Below, in pieces: positions 1 through 12,400 of a stretch of DNA of 64,000 bases; the first letter of the stretch is position 1, and every line of letters starts with the position of its first letter. A program made the translations under genes and the position numbers. Origin of the DNA: Sphagnum magellanicum (Eukaryota > Streptophyta > Sphagnopsida > Sphagnales > Sphagnaceae); contig CM038923.1 of the NCBI GenBank assembly GCA_021904315.1, positions 18,172,038-18,236,037 of the forward strand, written 5' to 3'. The notes beneath the pieces were generated by a model. That model had not been told where the DNA came from. It made no database searches and was given only the letters and a program-made list of their open reading frames with translations.

Positions 1-1065
1 AACCTCTCCCGGCTTGCCAAGAATTATCATTGCAACATCGTTTGCCGTAGGGGCGTTGTAACAGTGGACATCTCCATTTCCTAGGGTACGGTCAGTTATA
101 ATGCAAATGTGGACCTCCTCTGTAGGGTTTGCGGCGAGACGATCGGTTGCACGAACGAAGACATTTACATAAGGATTTACGCACCCGAGGATCGTGCGAA
201 GTGTCATCAAATGCGCCGAGCTTAAATTGGGGTTCTGCATCTGCCGATTCCAACCTTCATTTACCGCATCATGCACATAGGCTTGAAGAAAACGTGGCAA
301 TTACCCTTCTGCAGGTTCCATACCACCAATCAAGTGGTAGAATCCTCCTTGCACTTTGTAGGTATGCACTCCTGGTCCAAGTTTGAAGCCCACACTCTAG
401 ACCCTTGTGGACGTAAATGCAAATGCAGCATTGTATAAACGAAGATGTTTACGCAATTCGGCATTTTGTCGATCTTGTAACATGGCCATGTACTCTGGCG
501 GGGTATGAATAGGAGGCAAAAGAATTTTCCCTGAAGCACAACATTTACTATAGTGTGGTCTTCGAAGAAAGCCCCCTGTACGCTCTTCGATCCAGAAGCG
601 AGAGCCACAATGGTTGCATTGCTCATTCAAGCGTCCGAACACTTGTCGATCTACTTGCAGGTCGGCCAAGGGGTACCGCAAATCTCATAAAGTTATGTGG
701 TGTCTAGCTTGAAGTTGATCCTTTGCGCACACAACACGACGTTGTTCAGCGCATCGCGCAACATCTATCATTAGTTGGGTTTGACGGCCCTGCTCTGTTT
801 CAAGAGCATGCGCTCTCGTGTGTTGTTCCGTGTTTTCCAATAATCGATGAGCAATATTAGCCATACATTGTGCTTCCTCATGTTGGGCCCCATTAGACAT
901 AGCCCTTTCGAGAGCAACTCTAACACGACGAAGTCTTTGATGTTCTCGAGCACCTGCTCGCCTTTCTTCATCATTTGCATATTTGCGCGACGCTCCAGGG
1001 CCTCGTCTACGATTCTTTCAGTCGGAAGCAAAATGGAATCAGGCTCTAAAAAGACAATAACATAA
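1..1065 (-). mobile_element. Helitron Rep/helicase relic, N-terminal part, cut by the window edge
   Basis: Read on the minus strand, 397-681 holds a cysteine pair (CNHCGSRFW), then CCASGKILLPP and RLYNAAFAFTS, the usual order at the start of the Helitron replicase N-domain. Toward position 1 the similarity goes on in other frames: GVHTYKVQGGFYHLIG, then NPYVNVFVRATDRLAANP, then a stretch like the family's RYNAPTANEVA block, so the strand and order are consistent. The reading changes frame and contains stops, so this is a decayed copy. The part at 685-1031 is rich in Arg, Gln and Glu, as the region ahead of this domain often is. The Rep catalytic HUH/YY motifs and the helicase would lie left of the window and are not seen. 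Helitron termini were not found. Confidence 0.75.
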
Positions 1066-1151
1066 CTTCATATTTAACTACCATTACGACAGGCGTAAGT
1101 CTAACCTTGGGGTCAACATATCCACAAGCAATGTACCTATATTCTCTGTAT

Positions 1152-1380
1152 CATATGAGGCACTAACACACCAGAAACACCACACATGGAAGAGCCAAAA
1201 GGAGTGAGGAAAAGGTACATCTTCCATGACAATATTTGTAATGCTTGTGCTCCTATTAATTCACATTGTTCAACTCTACAACCATGAATGACATGATGAC
1301 TCCCATAGCTCCTCCAAAAATTGATGCCACAATTGGGTCAACTTCACTGCAACCCCCCACCCAGCAATTTCAAGTTTAGG
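1152..1380 (+). repeat. Direct repeat, copy 1 of 2
   Basis: About 229 bp that recurs 493 bp downstream, from a TCATATGA(G/A)(G/A)CACTAAC start to a CAAGTTTAGG end. The copies differ by scattered substitutions and small indels (roughly 85-90% alike by eye). No coding potential is evident. The spacer between copies (1381-1644) shows nothing recognisable. Confidence 0.85.
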
Positions 1381-1644
1381 AACACATACACCCAACCAAG
1401 ATGCTCAACCACACCCACGTTCAAGAGGACATGATCCTCAAGTGACCCAGATCTAACACACTGAGCACATGCCAAATACCCTACATGGTTTCCAATTGCC
1501 AAATAGAATCATGAATTGGTATTAAGTTTCCAACAAACAGAATCTTTTGATTATCAAATAGAATATGTATCTGTATTTTTTATGTCATTTGAGTATCAGG
1601 CAGCCCTTTCTTAGTCAAACAAAACCAATTTAGTTTTAAAGAAT

Positions 1645-1873
1645 CATATGAAACACTAACCCACCAGAAACACCACACATGGAATAGCCAAAAGGAATGA
1701 AGAAGAAGTACTTGTGCCATGACAGTATTTGTAGCGCTTGTGCTCTTGTTGTTTCACATTGTTCAACTCTACAATCATGAGTGACGTGATGACTCCCACA
1801 GCTCCTCTAGAAAATGATGCCACAATTGGGTCAACTTCACTGTAACCCCCCACCCAACAATCTCAAGTTTAGG
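1645..1873 (+). repeat. Direct repeat, copy 2 of 2
   Basis: Second copy of the segment at 1152-1380, same orientation, with the same boundary sequences. The stretch 1874-2160 after it holds nothing I can identify. Confidence 0.85.
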
Positions 1874-2159
1874 AGGGCATACAACCTCCTAAGTCAAGAC
1901 TTCAATGCTAGATAACCATCAAAACAACTCCTTGCTAGTCCTATTATGTTGTTTTCTTCATGGAAATGAAAGGTTTGGAGGATAAACCTCAAAATGGTCC
2001 AAAATCAAAAAATTGTTCTTATTGGGCCAAGTCGGCAAATGTGTCATTCATTCGAAGTCGCAGAGTACCCCCTGCATACGGCCCACATTATCTTTTCCAA
2101 TAAGATAAACTTTTTTGGGAGAGGAAAAAGTTCATGCAGCCAATGAGAAGGCCCATTTT

Positions 2160-2530
2160 TTCCTTTTAAGTTTGGGGGGCGGGGGATTCAGAGGAGGATA
2201 TTTTTCAGTTTTCCCCGGTTCCATTATGTTGACCATCCCCCACCATCCGCAGTGGGGCCCTCAAGGGAAAGGGGGGCGTGTGGGGGGGGGGGGTGGTTTC
2301 CCTGGTTCCATTATGTTGACCATCCCCGACCATCCGCTCACTTTGACTGGGCCCCCAAAGGAAAGAGGGGGGGGGGGGGGGGGGGGGGCTCGAGCCAATC
2401 ATGAATTTTTGCATCAAGCCACCAACACCCATTTCTTTATAGATAATAGATAGTGAGTGCCGGGTCACATGGTGTGTTTGAACATTTTGTAGCAAGTAAT
2501 GAGTGCCAGGTCACATGGTATCTCTGTTTT
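2160..2530 (+). repeat. G-tract region with two nested direct repeats
   Basis: A segment beginning GGTTCCATTATGTTGACC occurs at about 2218 and again at about 2306. Each copy is followed within about 50-65 bp by a pure G run, about 12 G at 2282-2293 and 22 G at 2367-2388. A smaller pair (GAGTGCCRGGTCACATGGT) lies at about 2455 and 2500. Open frames here are glycine/proline artefacts of the G-runs. Confidence 0.75.
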
Positions 2531-2874
2531 GTTTCGTAGCAAATAGTCTAAAGCGAGCCTTAGTAAGGGGGGGAACCTGCAGTTTTTTTTTTTTTTCACA
2601 CGAGGAGCCATACTGATTGATGTTTCTTCAGCATTGGGTTTCCCAACATAGATGCCCAGATGTGCTTCAAATAGTCATGCTTCCCTTTGCACAATCTGAA
2701 AATAGATATTTTGTAATCTCTTCCTTTGGGCTGGTTACATTGGTTACAAGTAAGGCAACGGATAAAGTGAGGACCTATGTTGAGGAACACATTGGGCACT
2801 GGGGAGGGGGAACACAGTGGGAACTTGATGGGAACACATTGAGAACAACAAAGTCCAATACTCAACCCTTCCCC

Positions 2875-3208
2875 AAAAGGAACCCGAGTCCCTTGGGTGC
2901 ATGCTGCCTCACCTCATTGGCTGCACAAATGTTGCTTATCTAAGCAAAAGGAACCCGAGTCCCTTGGGTGCATGCTGCCTCACCTCATTGGCTGCACAAA
3001 TGTTGCTTACCCAACCAAAAGGAACCTGTGTCCCTTGGGTGCATGCTGCCTCACCTCATTGGCTGCACGATCAAGGAATATTTGCTATAAGATTTTTTTT
3101 TTTGCCTTCGGTTTTCCGGGTCCCTTGGGTGCATGCTGCCTCACCTCATTGGCTGCACGATCAAGGAATATTTGCTATAAGATTTTTTTTTGCCTTCGGT
3201 TTTCAAAG
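2875..3208 (+). repeat. Four-copy tandem repeat upstream of the receptor kinase gene
   Basis: The core CCTTGGGTGCATGCTGCCTC and the following CACCTCATTGGCTGCAC occur four times, with unit starts near 2889, 2960, 3031 and 3121 (spacing 71, 71 and 90 bp). Copies 1-2 share one tail; copies 3-4 share a longer tail ending in a T-run and GCCTTCGGTTTTC. The near-identity of the copies suggests recent amplification. It lies 360-700 bp ahead of the start codon at 3571, so it may fall in the promoter; no function is shown. Confidence 0.9.
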
Positions 3209-3570
3209 TCAACCATAGAGGAATCTTTGTTTTATCTTTTTTTTCTCCTCCCTTACTGTTTTTATTAATACCGTGGGTAGTATGGGCGCCGTGCAATTAC
3301 GGGTACTGATTCCATCAATTTTTGTGGTGCAAACTTGGCCTTCAGATTTACCAGGACTTGCCGAAGCGCAAAGAAACGAAGAGCCCTGGCTGTAGTTACA
3401 AACCTACAGATTGTGTCTGAGAGTTGCGAGACTTCTTCACGAGAGGGATACAAGCTGAGCTCACAACAAAGCTTCGTTTGCAAGCAGGTTTTACTTGAGC
3501 GGGACCTACGTTGACTGGTGCAGCGTGCAGTGACAAGGTCGAGATCATCTGCAATTTGACGTATGCATCC

Positions 3571-6462
3571 ATGGACAAACCAAAGAGAGTCTGGAAGGCG
3601 ATGCTGACGTTGTTGATTGCAGTGCTGGAAGCTCTGTGCACTCTCTCCGGTGCTCCAGGCGTATCGGCTCAAATTCAAGGTTTGTGGCTCATTAATACAC
3701 ACCGTCTCTGATTTATGCGCCCCTTTCGTGTAGTTTGTAACACTCCTGTTCCACGATAAAAGCTAGCTTTTGGTTTCCTTGTATGTCTGTATTGTTTCTT
3801 GAACATGAAATGGAAAACTGAGGCTACTAGCGACATAGGATGCTATTAAAGGAAAGCTTCAACTAGTGTTCTTGGAATTCTTTGCGAAGACGCGCATCCT
3901 AGTAATGTTGACGAAGGATTGGCTCTTGCTCTCGGAACGCTGTCCAGAGCTTGATTTCAAGCCTATCATCCAACTACCCTGGTTGAGCCAAAAACGCTTA
4001 AAGAACTGGCGAAAATTTCTTAGTGTAGTTGGAGGACACTTAAAAGGGTAAGATTACCTCCGCTGCCAGGTAGGCACCTTACGTTTTTAGCAAGCTTCTT
4101 ACACTTCATAAGGTTCCTCGCCAGTTCTTGACGTGCGTTAAGGTCCTTAGGAGGGGACTTAACCGGGATTCGGAATCCACCCTAGGCTCTGCCTATGACA
4201 GACTCCTCATTTTGGTAACGGCCCCCTCTTCGGGCCTTACCTACCACTTAAAATAAGGTGTAAATGAAACAAGGTGCGATCTATCAAGTGCCAAACTCGG
4301 TGGCAAAGTTTAGCGTAACCAGATGTCCAGTACGTATTCAATGAGTCAGGGATCTGGTCCAGCTGTGTTATCTCAAAGGTCGGCCACTTCAGTTCTTAGT
4401 GCTCACCACATGGATAGCCTTTCGTAATCTGAGTAAAAAATTCTGAAAGCTTTGACTCTTTTTCCTTCTCCTATTGGCAGGATCTGTCTTTGTCGACTGC
4501 GGTTCGATGGCCAGCTATGCTGACAGTATCACAAATATTTCATGGGTCCCTGATGCTCCTGAGTATATAACAACGGGTGTAAACGGATACGTCCCAAGTG
4601 CCCAGTCAATGTATCCAAACTTTTCCGAGTTTAAAACCGTTAGATACTTTCCTGATACTCGGGCCAAAAACTGTTACAGCTTTCCAGTAATGCCAAACTC
4701 TACGTACCTGATAAGAGGGACTTTTTTCTATGGTTATTATGACAATGGTACCGAGCTCCCCAGTTTTCAGATGGCTATAGACGGGACTATAGTCGCCAAC
4801 GTTACCTTTGATAACGCTGCCATATTTGTGTACCATGAGTTTATGGTTGCGTCTGTTTCTACTGTCACGTTTCTCTGCCTATTACGGGACTCCTCTAACT
4901 CAGTTCCGTTTATTTCTGCGATATCTTTTTCGGTGGTGCCGGCGGATTTCTCCTCCATTTCTGTTGAAAGCTACCTGTATGGTACTCAAGGGAAATACTT
5001 CGAGACAAGATACAGGCTGAACTTTGGTGGAGACGGACTCGTCAGGTATGTCATAATTTCAGCCAAACTATGTTCTTTCCAACGTGGCCGGTTGGCCCTT
5101 CGCGTAGAGATCAAACTACGGTTTCCTGAATTAGGATTAAATTATTAATGAGCTCGAAAGATCCTGAGACAATATCATCGAACAATTGCAGGAAGCGTAT
5201 AGTAAGTCCTTCTAGAATAACAACATTTCACGAATGGTCATTGTTTCAGAAAATATGGTTCCTGATCAACGTCTTTGCTGAAGTTTTGGATATGTAAAGC
5301 ACTGGCGCAGGAAAAAATCTCTAATTAACAAAGCCGAATACAAGTAGTGATTACCCATTCCTAAATTCAGTGGGACCTCCCACTTTATCCTCACCAGCAA
5401 GACCTCTTGATTTTCCATCCCATGGTTCTTCATCCGGGGCCAGTGCTTTGTAAAGCCCATAGTCGAGGACTTTACTGAAGTTAGCGACACCCTCAGCTCC
5501 AGCCTTGGGTTTTCCTTATTTCAGTAAAGCCATGGTCCTAGGGTTTCATCCTACACGTAAAGACTTGGGACTTTTTTACCTCTGTGAGCTGTTGTCCATA
5601 GGGAAGATTTTCAGGAATCTTCCATAGCGTTAGAAAAATCTTATGTTTCACAACCCAAGATCAGAGGAGTAGAAAGGAGAAGGGCAATTTCTTGAGGCCA
5701 TTCTATGTTCCTCGTTCCCAGCAGGCACCGAAGAACACAGAATGGCCTCAAGACCGGTCCTTCTCCTATACACTAGGTTGTCGCGACTCACTAGACTAAA
5801 CACATAAATTGCTCCTATCTTGATGCAATTTACGTGTCACTTCTTCGATGCATCTTAGTCCTATCGAGACTGGATTATTCCCTTGACAGATATAAATTGT
5901 CCACAAGCGGTTGTAGATTACTTGTGATTCAGTTTTTATTGCATTTTTGGTTATTGCAGATATCCCGATGATAACTTTGATCGATATTGGTTTCCAATTC
6001 AAGGGTCGAACTCAACGTTTATACAGAGTACCTCGCCACTCCAAAGTTTAGTTTCAAGCAAAAAACTGGGGCCTCTCTCCGGATGGGGCGAACCCCCTTC
6101 AACAGTGACGGATACTGCCTTAACAAGTAGTGGCAACATAACAATCACCTTCCCAGACGACTACAGCTATGAATATATATTGTCGTTCTACTATGCTGAA
6201 TTAAATTCAACTGCCAATGCTAGTTCACGGAATTTTTATTTAGACATACCTAATTTAAGCGTTCTCCTGAATCCATACTCCAACAGCTCAAGCGGTGATA
6301 ATATAGAGCTCATTTCACCCGTGTCTCACACCCCTGGAACGGATGATATTGTTCTGTATCCAGATCAAACTGTTTTCAGTCCTCTAGGTCCTATCGCGAA
6401 TGCTCTGGAGTCTTGGGAAATTAGCACAAACCCGATGACCACAATGACAGACGATCAGGACG
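3571..6462 (+). CDS. Receptor kinase exons 1-3: signal peptide and malectin-like domain
   Basis: Exon 1 encodes [19 protein letters not shown] and more, a basic start, a hydrophobic core and a small-residue end (GVSAQIQ), typical of a secretory signal peptide. Exon 2 joins in phase and opens with GSVFVDCGS, the usual start of plant malectin-like domains (often IDCG). [16 protein letters not shown] and [14 protein letters not shown] are the family's hallmark blocks. Exon 3 starts [12 protein letters not shown] (family form YPDDPYDRIW) and runs to about residue 392. Several N-x-S/T sites fit an extracellular, glycosylated domain. In Arabidopsis relatives this domain senses wall- or symbiosis-related cues; the ligand here is unknown. 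Confidence 0.9.
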
Positions 6463-9400
6463 GTGAGTTTGATCTGGCTATAAGGCTGTAAATGCTGGTA
6501 ATTTCCTTTTGCTTCCGAATCACAGCCTTTTGCTGGTTGCGACAAGTGGCCTAACTTCCTCAATGATATTACAACTTGCAAAGATTTTCTCTGAAAAAGT
6601 GAAACACAGACTCTCTGTGATAGAAACAGGGGTTCACATGAGATGGATCTATTGGAAGATTAGTATGAAGGCGGTGGCCATTCCACACCATGGTGATCAC
6701 TTTCTCTTCTAATGTTCGCATGTAAAACAGAGTCACCATTAGATCCATAAAGTCAATTTGGGTGAGGCCCGTGAGGCCCAGGAAATGTTAGATTTGGACT
6801 CACACACCCCCTTCCACCCTCAGCTGTTCACCCAAAATAGCCACCACCTAAAGCATGATATAACTGGGTAACAAATTGATCTTGAAACTGTGACAGCTGA
6901 CTGCAACTAGTCTCGTCTCGGGTGTGCATGCAGCAATCGCTATTGCGGAGATCAAGTCAAGTTTGAACCTTGCCGATTGGACTGGCGATCCCTGTGTTCC
7001 AGTTCCTCATCCCTGGGTTACTTGTAGCACAGACAGCAACTCCGTCCCTTTTATTACAGCAGTGTGAGTAACTCTCCTCTTTTACTAGACATGATTTTGA
7101 TGACACTATAGCATACCATAGTTGAATAGCAGGTTCCACAAAAATAATATCCCTTTTATACATGCTGAAATTTTCAAAAAATAAATTTTCTCTAAGGAAA
7201 AAAAATTGCTGAGGAAAAGAAGTATCATTTGAAACATTCAGTAATATTCTATATGTCTAAATGGAATCTTCAAAATTAAATAATGAAAAACTAAATGAAA
7301 CAAAAGAAGCTGATTGTCACATGCTGGCTCTGCTCCTTTGCTGAAAGTTTAAACATCAAAACAGCAACAGTTAAAATAGGAAATGTTTCGTGAAGTTTAC
7401 AGTTCACAGTAACATATGACTAACTTCCTCTCAACCTGGGCCACAGTGAACCAAGTGAACCAACCCCCACCAGTGCACCATCCGCTGGATGCCTGTTATG
7501 ACTCAGTTGTGAATGATCCTCAACTGAGTTACCAACAGGTTTCATCTTGGTAACCCATTCTATAAGACGTAAGTTTAACATATATGGACAGGTAGGTAAC
7601 AAAATAGGGGACTACTAAGTAAGTAGATAGTAGGTAGGCGCTGTTTTTACTACCTACCTAGTTGGTAGGTAGTAAATAAAGCAACTGAGCCAACCATCGT
7701 GGTTAGCTAGGGAACTGGAACCCAACAGAAAACTGTTTCCTGATCACATATCATCCATCCTTGATGGCGCACTGGTGGGTGCTGGTTCACTGTGGCCTAA
7801 ACTTGAGACCTCTGATGGAAACATAGAAACCTGTGCCAGTTTTTTAGTGCAGTTTTTAAAAATGCCTGCCTGCCTGTGTTGCTTACTTGTTTGCCGTGAT
7901 ACCCGGTGGGTACACACCCAATACCCACCAGTTATCACAAGATTGTTTTTTTTTTTCTTTTAAAATCATGGCGGTTTTTATGCCCTGTAAAACTCGGCCC
8001 CTCAAGTTTTACCCTACACTAAACCCTTCTGCAGTATGTCCCTTAGAAGCAGCTGAACTAAAAGAAGCATTATGTTCCCAATCCTGGTTATACAATTGAA
8101 CTATCTGTGTATGGTACAGTCCAAGGCCACTGGATTTACCAGAATAAGGGCCTGTGTGAGGTGGAGCAAAGTCCAGGTAAAGCCCATGGTCCAGGTCTTG
8201 CTGAGCTCAAAGTGTATAGTAAAGCCCAAGGCAGCAGGCTTTACCAGGGGACCTGTAGTTTTTTACTCTTAAGTTTTGCATAATTTTTCAAATCTTTGCA
8301 ATTTTCCACCTGTCCTTCTCAATGAAGGTTTCACATCTGGCAAGGCTTCCATGTTATCATGTCTAACTCTTTGTAAAATTGGGACCTCATATTGTGATGG
8401 TTGACAGGAATCTTTCAGGGTACAATCTAACTGGGCCCATTCCTCCCAGCTTTGGCAATCTCCTGAATCTCACCAGCCTGTGAGTAACTTTCATGCCCAG
8501 TATTCTACCAAATTATTATAACCTTTAAATGTTGCTCTCTCTTTTTGGGTGGTTGATCTCTTTTGAAATTCATCAAAACATGGATCACATAGCAAATTTA
8601 TGAATCTACTTTTGTATTTAAACCAATAAAATGCTGGTCTTGCAGTGTGAGTCTAGATGATATCTGAGACCCGCAGGCTTATTCACAAATAGTCACATGA
8701 TCTGGCCAGCTACTATCAATTAGCCTCTAGAAATACGACCCAGCCTAACCTATAACACATAAATTATGAAGTAGCAAACAATCGGCCATGACCTCTGCTA
8801 TGATGCAGTAAGATTTATCATAATTACAAATAACATAACTGTAATGATTGTATTTTAGTTGGTTTTTCCATAATGGTGTGCTTTTATGTGATGTGCAGTT
8901 CATTGGATTATAATGATTTGAATGGTTTGCTACCTCTACTAAATCGCTCAGTTAATTTACAATATTTGTGAGTACATACGTCCACCTTATATATTTCAAT
9001 GCAAACTAAATATATTTTCACAAGATTACTTTGGTTTTCTTAGATTAAAGTTATGCCTTATCCACTTCAATTTAACACCTTCTAAATATTTCACATGTAG
9101 GTGCCCCAAGTTGCTTTCCATACAAATAATCTGACCAAATATAATCTACACATAATTACATAATAATTATCTAAAAAGTACCTTTTAATTTCTTCACCGT
9201 CAGTAATTTGTTTATATCTTATTTTGAAGATGGTAGAAGAAGAGGTTTTGATTCAATCATGTTGATGGCTTTCAATATGTTTTGAACTGAACGAAGTATG
9301 TACATTTATGCACATGACCTGTAATGGAGCATTGGGGTCAATAAATGGTCCTTAGACCATCATCCATGCCCTTGTGTGAACATACTAAAAAAATAGGTAA

Positions 9401-12400
9401 TAATTAAATTGACAGCCCCTTGGGAGATCCAATAATCGGAGGTCAAAGACCACGATGCACTTCCAAGAGACAATAAGATTAATCCTATATAAATTGTACA
9501 TTGAAAGTTTTAATTTCACTTTGTTATTTTCTTACATAAATCTCATTTAAACTTATAGATAATTAGTAGTTCAATCCTTTTTCTCCCACTGAAACCTAAA
9601 TATTGTTGGAGGGGGTTTAAATTTGTGTCTTCTAATATTATTATTAACAATATTCATGCATATTGATTTTCTTGTGATCTATTTTCAGATTTGAGCTAGA
9701 TTTTTTAAGTATTTGTGCACCTAAAAATGGATACAGAAAGACATGTAGCAAAGTTTTTGAAAACTTATTGTGCTATTGTGTTCTGATACATAACTAGGTT
9801 CTTGCAAAATAATTCACTATCTGGATTGATCCCAGATTGGCTAGCTGACTTACCATCTCTATCAGAATTGTAAGTATTATTACCCTTTATCTTTCAAAAT
9901 ATTTTTTTGGCTGACATCTCAATATTTTGTATCAACGAACAAGATTAAAATAATACTTATTCATAATTGAAACTTCAAAATCATATTTGGGCGTAATATT
10001 TCAAATATTTATGTTTTTCATTTTCTCACTTTCATATCCACAATTATATAACACCATAATCCAAACATTCATATTGTATGACGCAATTTGAATTACTTGA
10101 TACCTTGGATAAAAGAGTCCAACAAAGTTGAATGGCAAAATGATTTTTGACATCAGACTTTTCATAATGTGGAACAGGTTTGTTTGGAATAATAATTTTA
10201 GTAGCCCGATTCCCCCAAGTTTACTCTCCAAAAATTCCAAATTTGATTTCAAGTAAGTTTTTAATCAAAGATCTGAGTCTTTGCCATATTTTTGTAGAAA
10301 GAGTTTTCTATACGAAGTTCTGTCCAATGATATATGAAATAGTGTGAAGAAAAAATAATTATTGTTAGATCAACATTTGATAAATTATGTTTGTAAAACT
10401 TTCAAGGTATCTTCCAGGAAACCCACTCTTGCAAGGGTCATCCAACACAAAATCAACAAATATTGGAATGATAATTGGTCTTGTGATGGGTGGCATCTTA
10501 GCACTTGTCATCATCATTTGTCTTGTACTTTTTATTCAATATAAATTCCAAAATATCAAAACCAAGGAAATGACATCGACTGATGGACGTTTACAAATGA
10601 TGAAGTCTGTTCCAAGTAAGCGATCGACTATCAATATTTATGTCTTGTGTGTCATCAAATAGTATATCATTATTACATATTGGGATCTAATATAGTATAA
10701 ATCTTCCCCACGTTGTGTTGCCCAATATAATCTCCTCATAATGTTAAGTTGAATCATAATATACTAAAACTTAGCAATGACATCTACCCTAAGCTTTCTT
10801 GAGTTCAAATTTGAAGAATTCATTGTGTTATCATTGAATTTTTATTTATTTCATTGAAATTCAAGTTGGAAATTTATTTGCGATGGTTTATTACTTCTAA
10901 AATTAGGTAATCGTGTGAAATTAAGGATTGAAAACATCGTGTGGATTCTTGCACCAAGATATGTGAAATATACAAGCCTCTTAATAATATAGAGGTGTGA
11001 CTTTAATTCAATGAAATATGGTAACTAGGTAGGATGGACATTAATTTGCATGAAGCAAGGTTAATGACTTTATGTCTATTTCATTGATTTGACCATGTAG
11101 GTGCAAAGCCTTTTTCTTTTGTTGAGGTTGTTTTAGCAACTGACAACTTTAAAATTCAAATTGGAAAAGGAGGGTTTGGACCTGTATATTATGGCAAGCT
11201 TGAAAATGGACAAGAAGTGGCAATCAAAGTCCGTGATGTTAAATCAAGCCAAGGACGATCTGAATTCCTTAACGAGGTTTGTGAATTTCAAGATGTTTTA
11301 ATGATGTTGTTTGTAGTTGAACTTGGTTGTGAAGATAATAAGTGCAACTCATTTACCCATCCTTAAACTCCTTATTTAACCTTTGTTTTCTTACACACTA
11401 TTAGTGATGATCAGCCTTTTTTTTGTTATGTCAATGTCGAATTTAAATTAAATTAATATACATTTCATGGACAAGAAAAGACACATGTTAATTATTTTTT
11501 TCATGTCCATGTTGGTGGACAAGAAAAAAGTAAGGTAGTTATAAAATGGAGGTAATTATTCAAAAAGGTGGGAGATAGTTATTAAGAAAGTTAACAAGAA
11601 AAGGTGGTTACTAAGAAAAAAATTAAGTCGTTAGGTTTGAAATTGAAGTAGTTATTTTTAAAATTATCTTTGGAATCATCCATGGATGATCATACAAAGA
11701 ATTCCAAAAAATCCCCCATACACTAGTTTTGATTAATTGTCATTAAAATTAATCAAGCTACCCCATTAAGATGTAAAGTCATTGAGTTTCAAATTGGAGC
11801 TCCACACATTAAAAGATATAAAACATCCAAATTCTAAATATTATTTAAATTTATAGTGAACACATACCTTTTCCAAAGTAATTTAAAGTGTGTGCCCAAC
11901 ACATTATTTTAAATTGAAAACTTTCACCTCAAATGAGTCTATGATTATGAGCACCAAATAAAAATTATTATTAATAAATTATGAGATAATATTGAATTTG
12001 GAAAATTAATATTGATTAGTCATCAAGAAATTGATCATTTTTGTCCACAAATAATGCCCATAAAATAATATTTCAATTCTAGTTTCCTTAGGTGGATACA
12101 TGAATTTTATTTTTTTTAGTTAAGTAGTTGATGGACTAAAACATTTGTATGGATGAATGATGCACAACCATGTGAACCCCACATGTAAAAGGAGGTAATA
12201 CCTAAATTGACATGGATAAAGGTGTGAACAATTTCATGTGGCACACCAATTTCAACAATTTGCATCAAATTTATTTAATATAATGCCAATTATGAATGGT
12301 TTTTAATTGTGGTAATCTTGTTTGACCTAATCATTATGCAACATTGAATGATTGTGTTTGATGTAGATTGACGTTCTCTCAAGGGTGAATCATCGAAATT

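Noticed and set aside
2115-2495. Gly/Pro-rich ORFs on both strands
   Set aside because: Products of long G runs.
3265-3702. 145-codon minus-strand ORF
   Set aside because: It lies opposite the signal-peptide exon and 5' region of the receptor kinase and has no family signature.
9691-9760. Extra LRR exon in receptor kinase intron 6
   Set aside because: The sequence after TTTTCAG has an early stop and no LRR pattern, and exons 6 and 7 join correctly without it.
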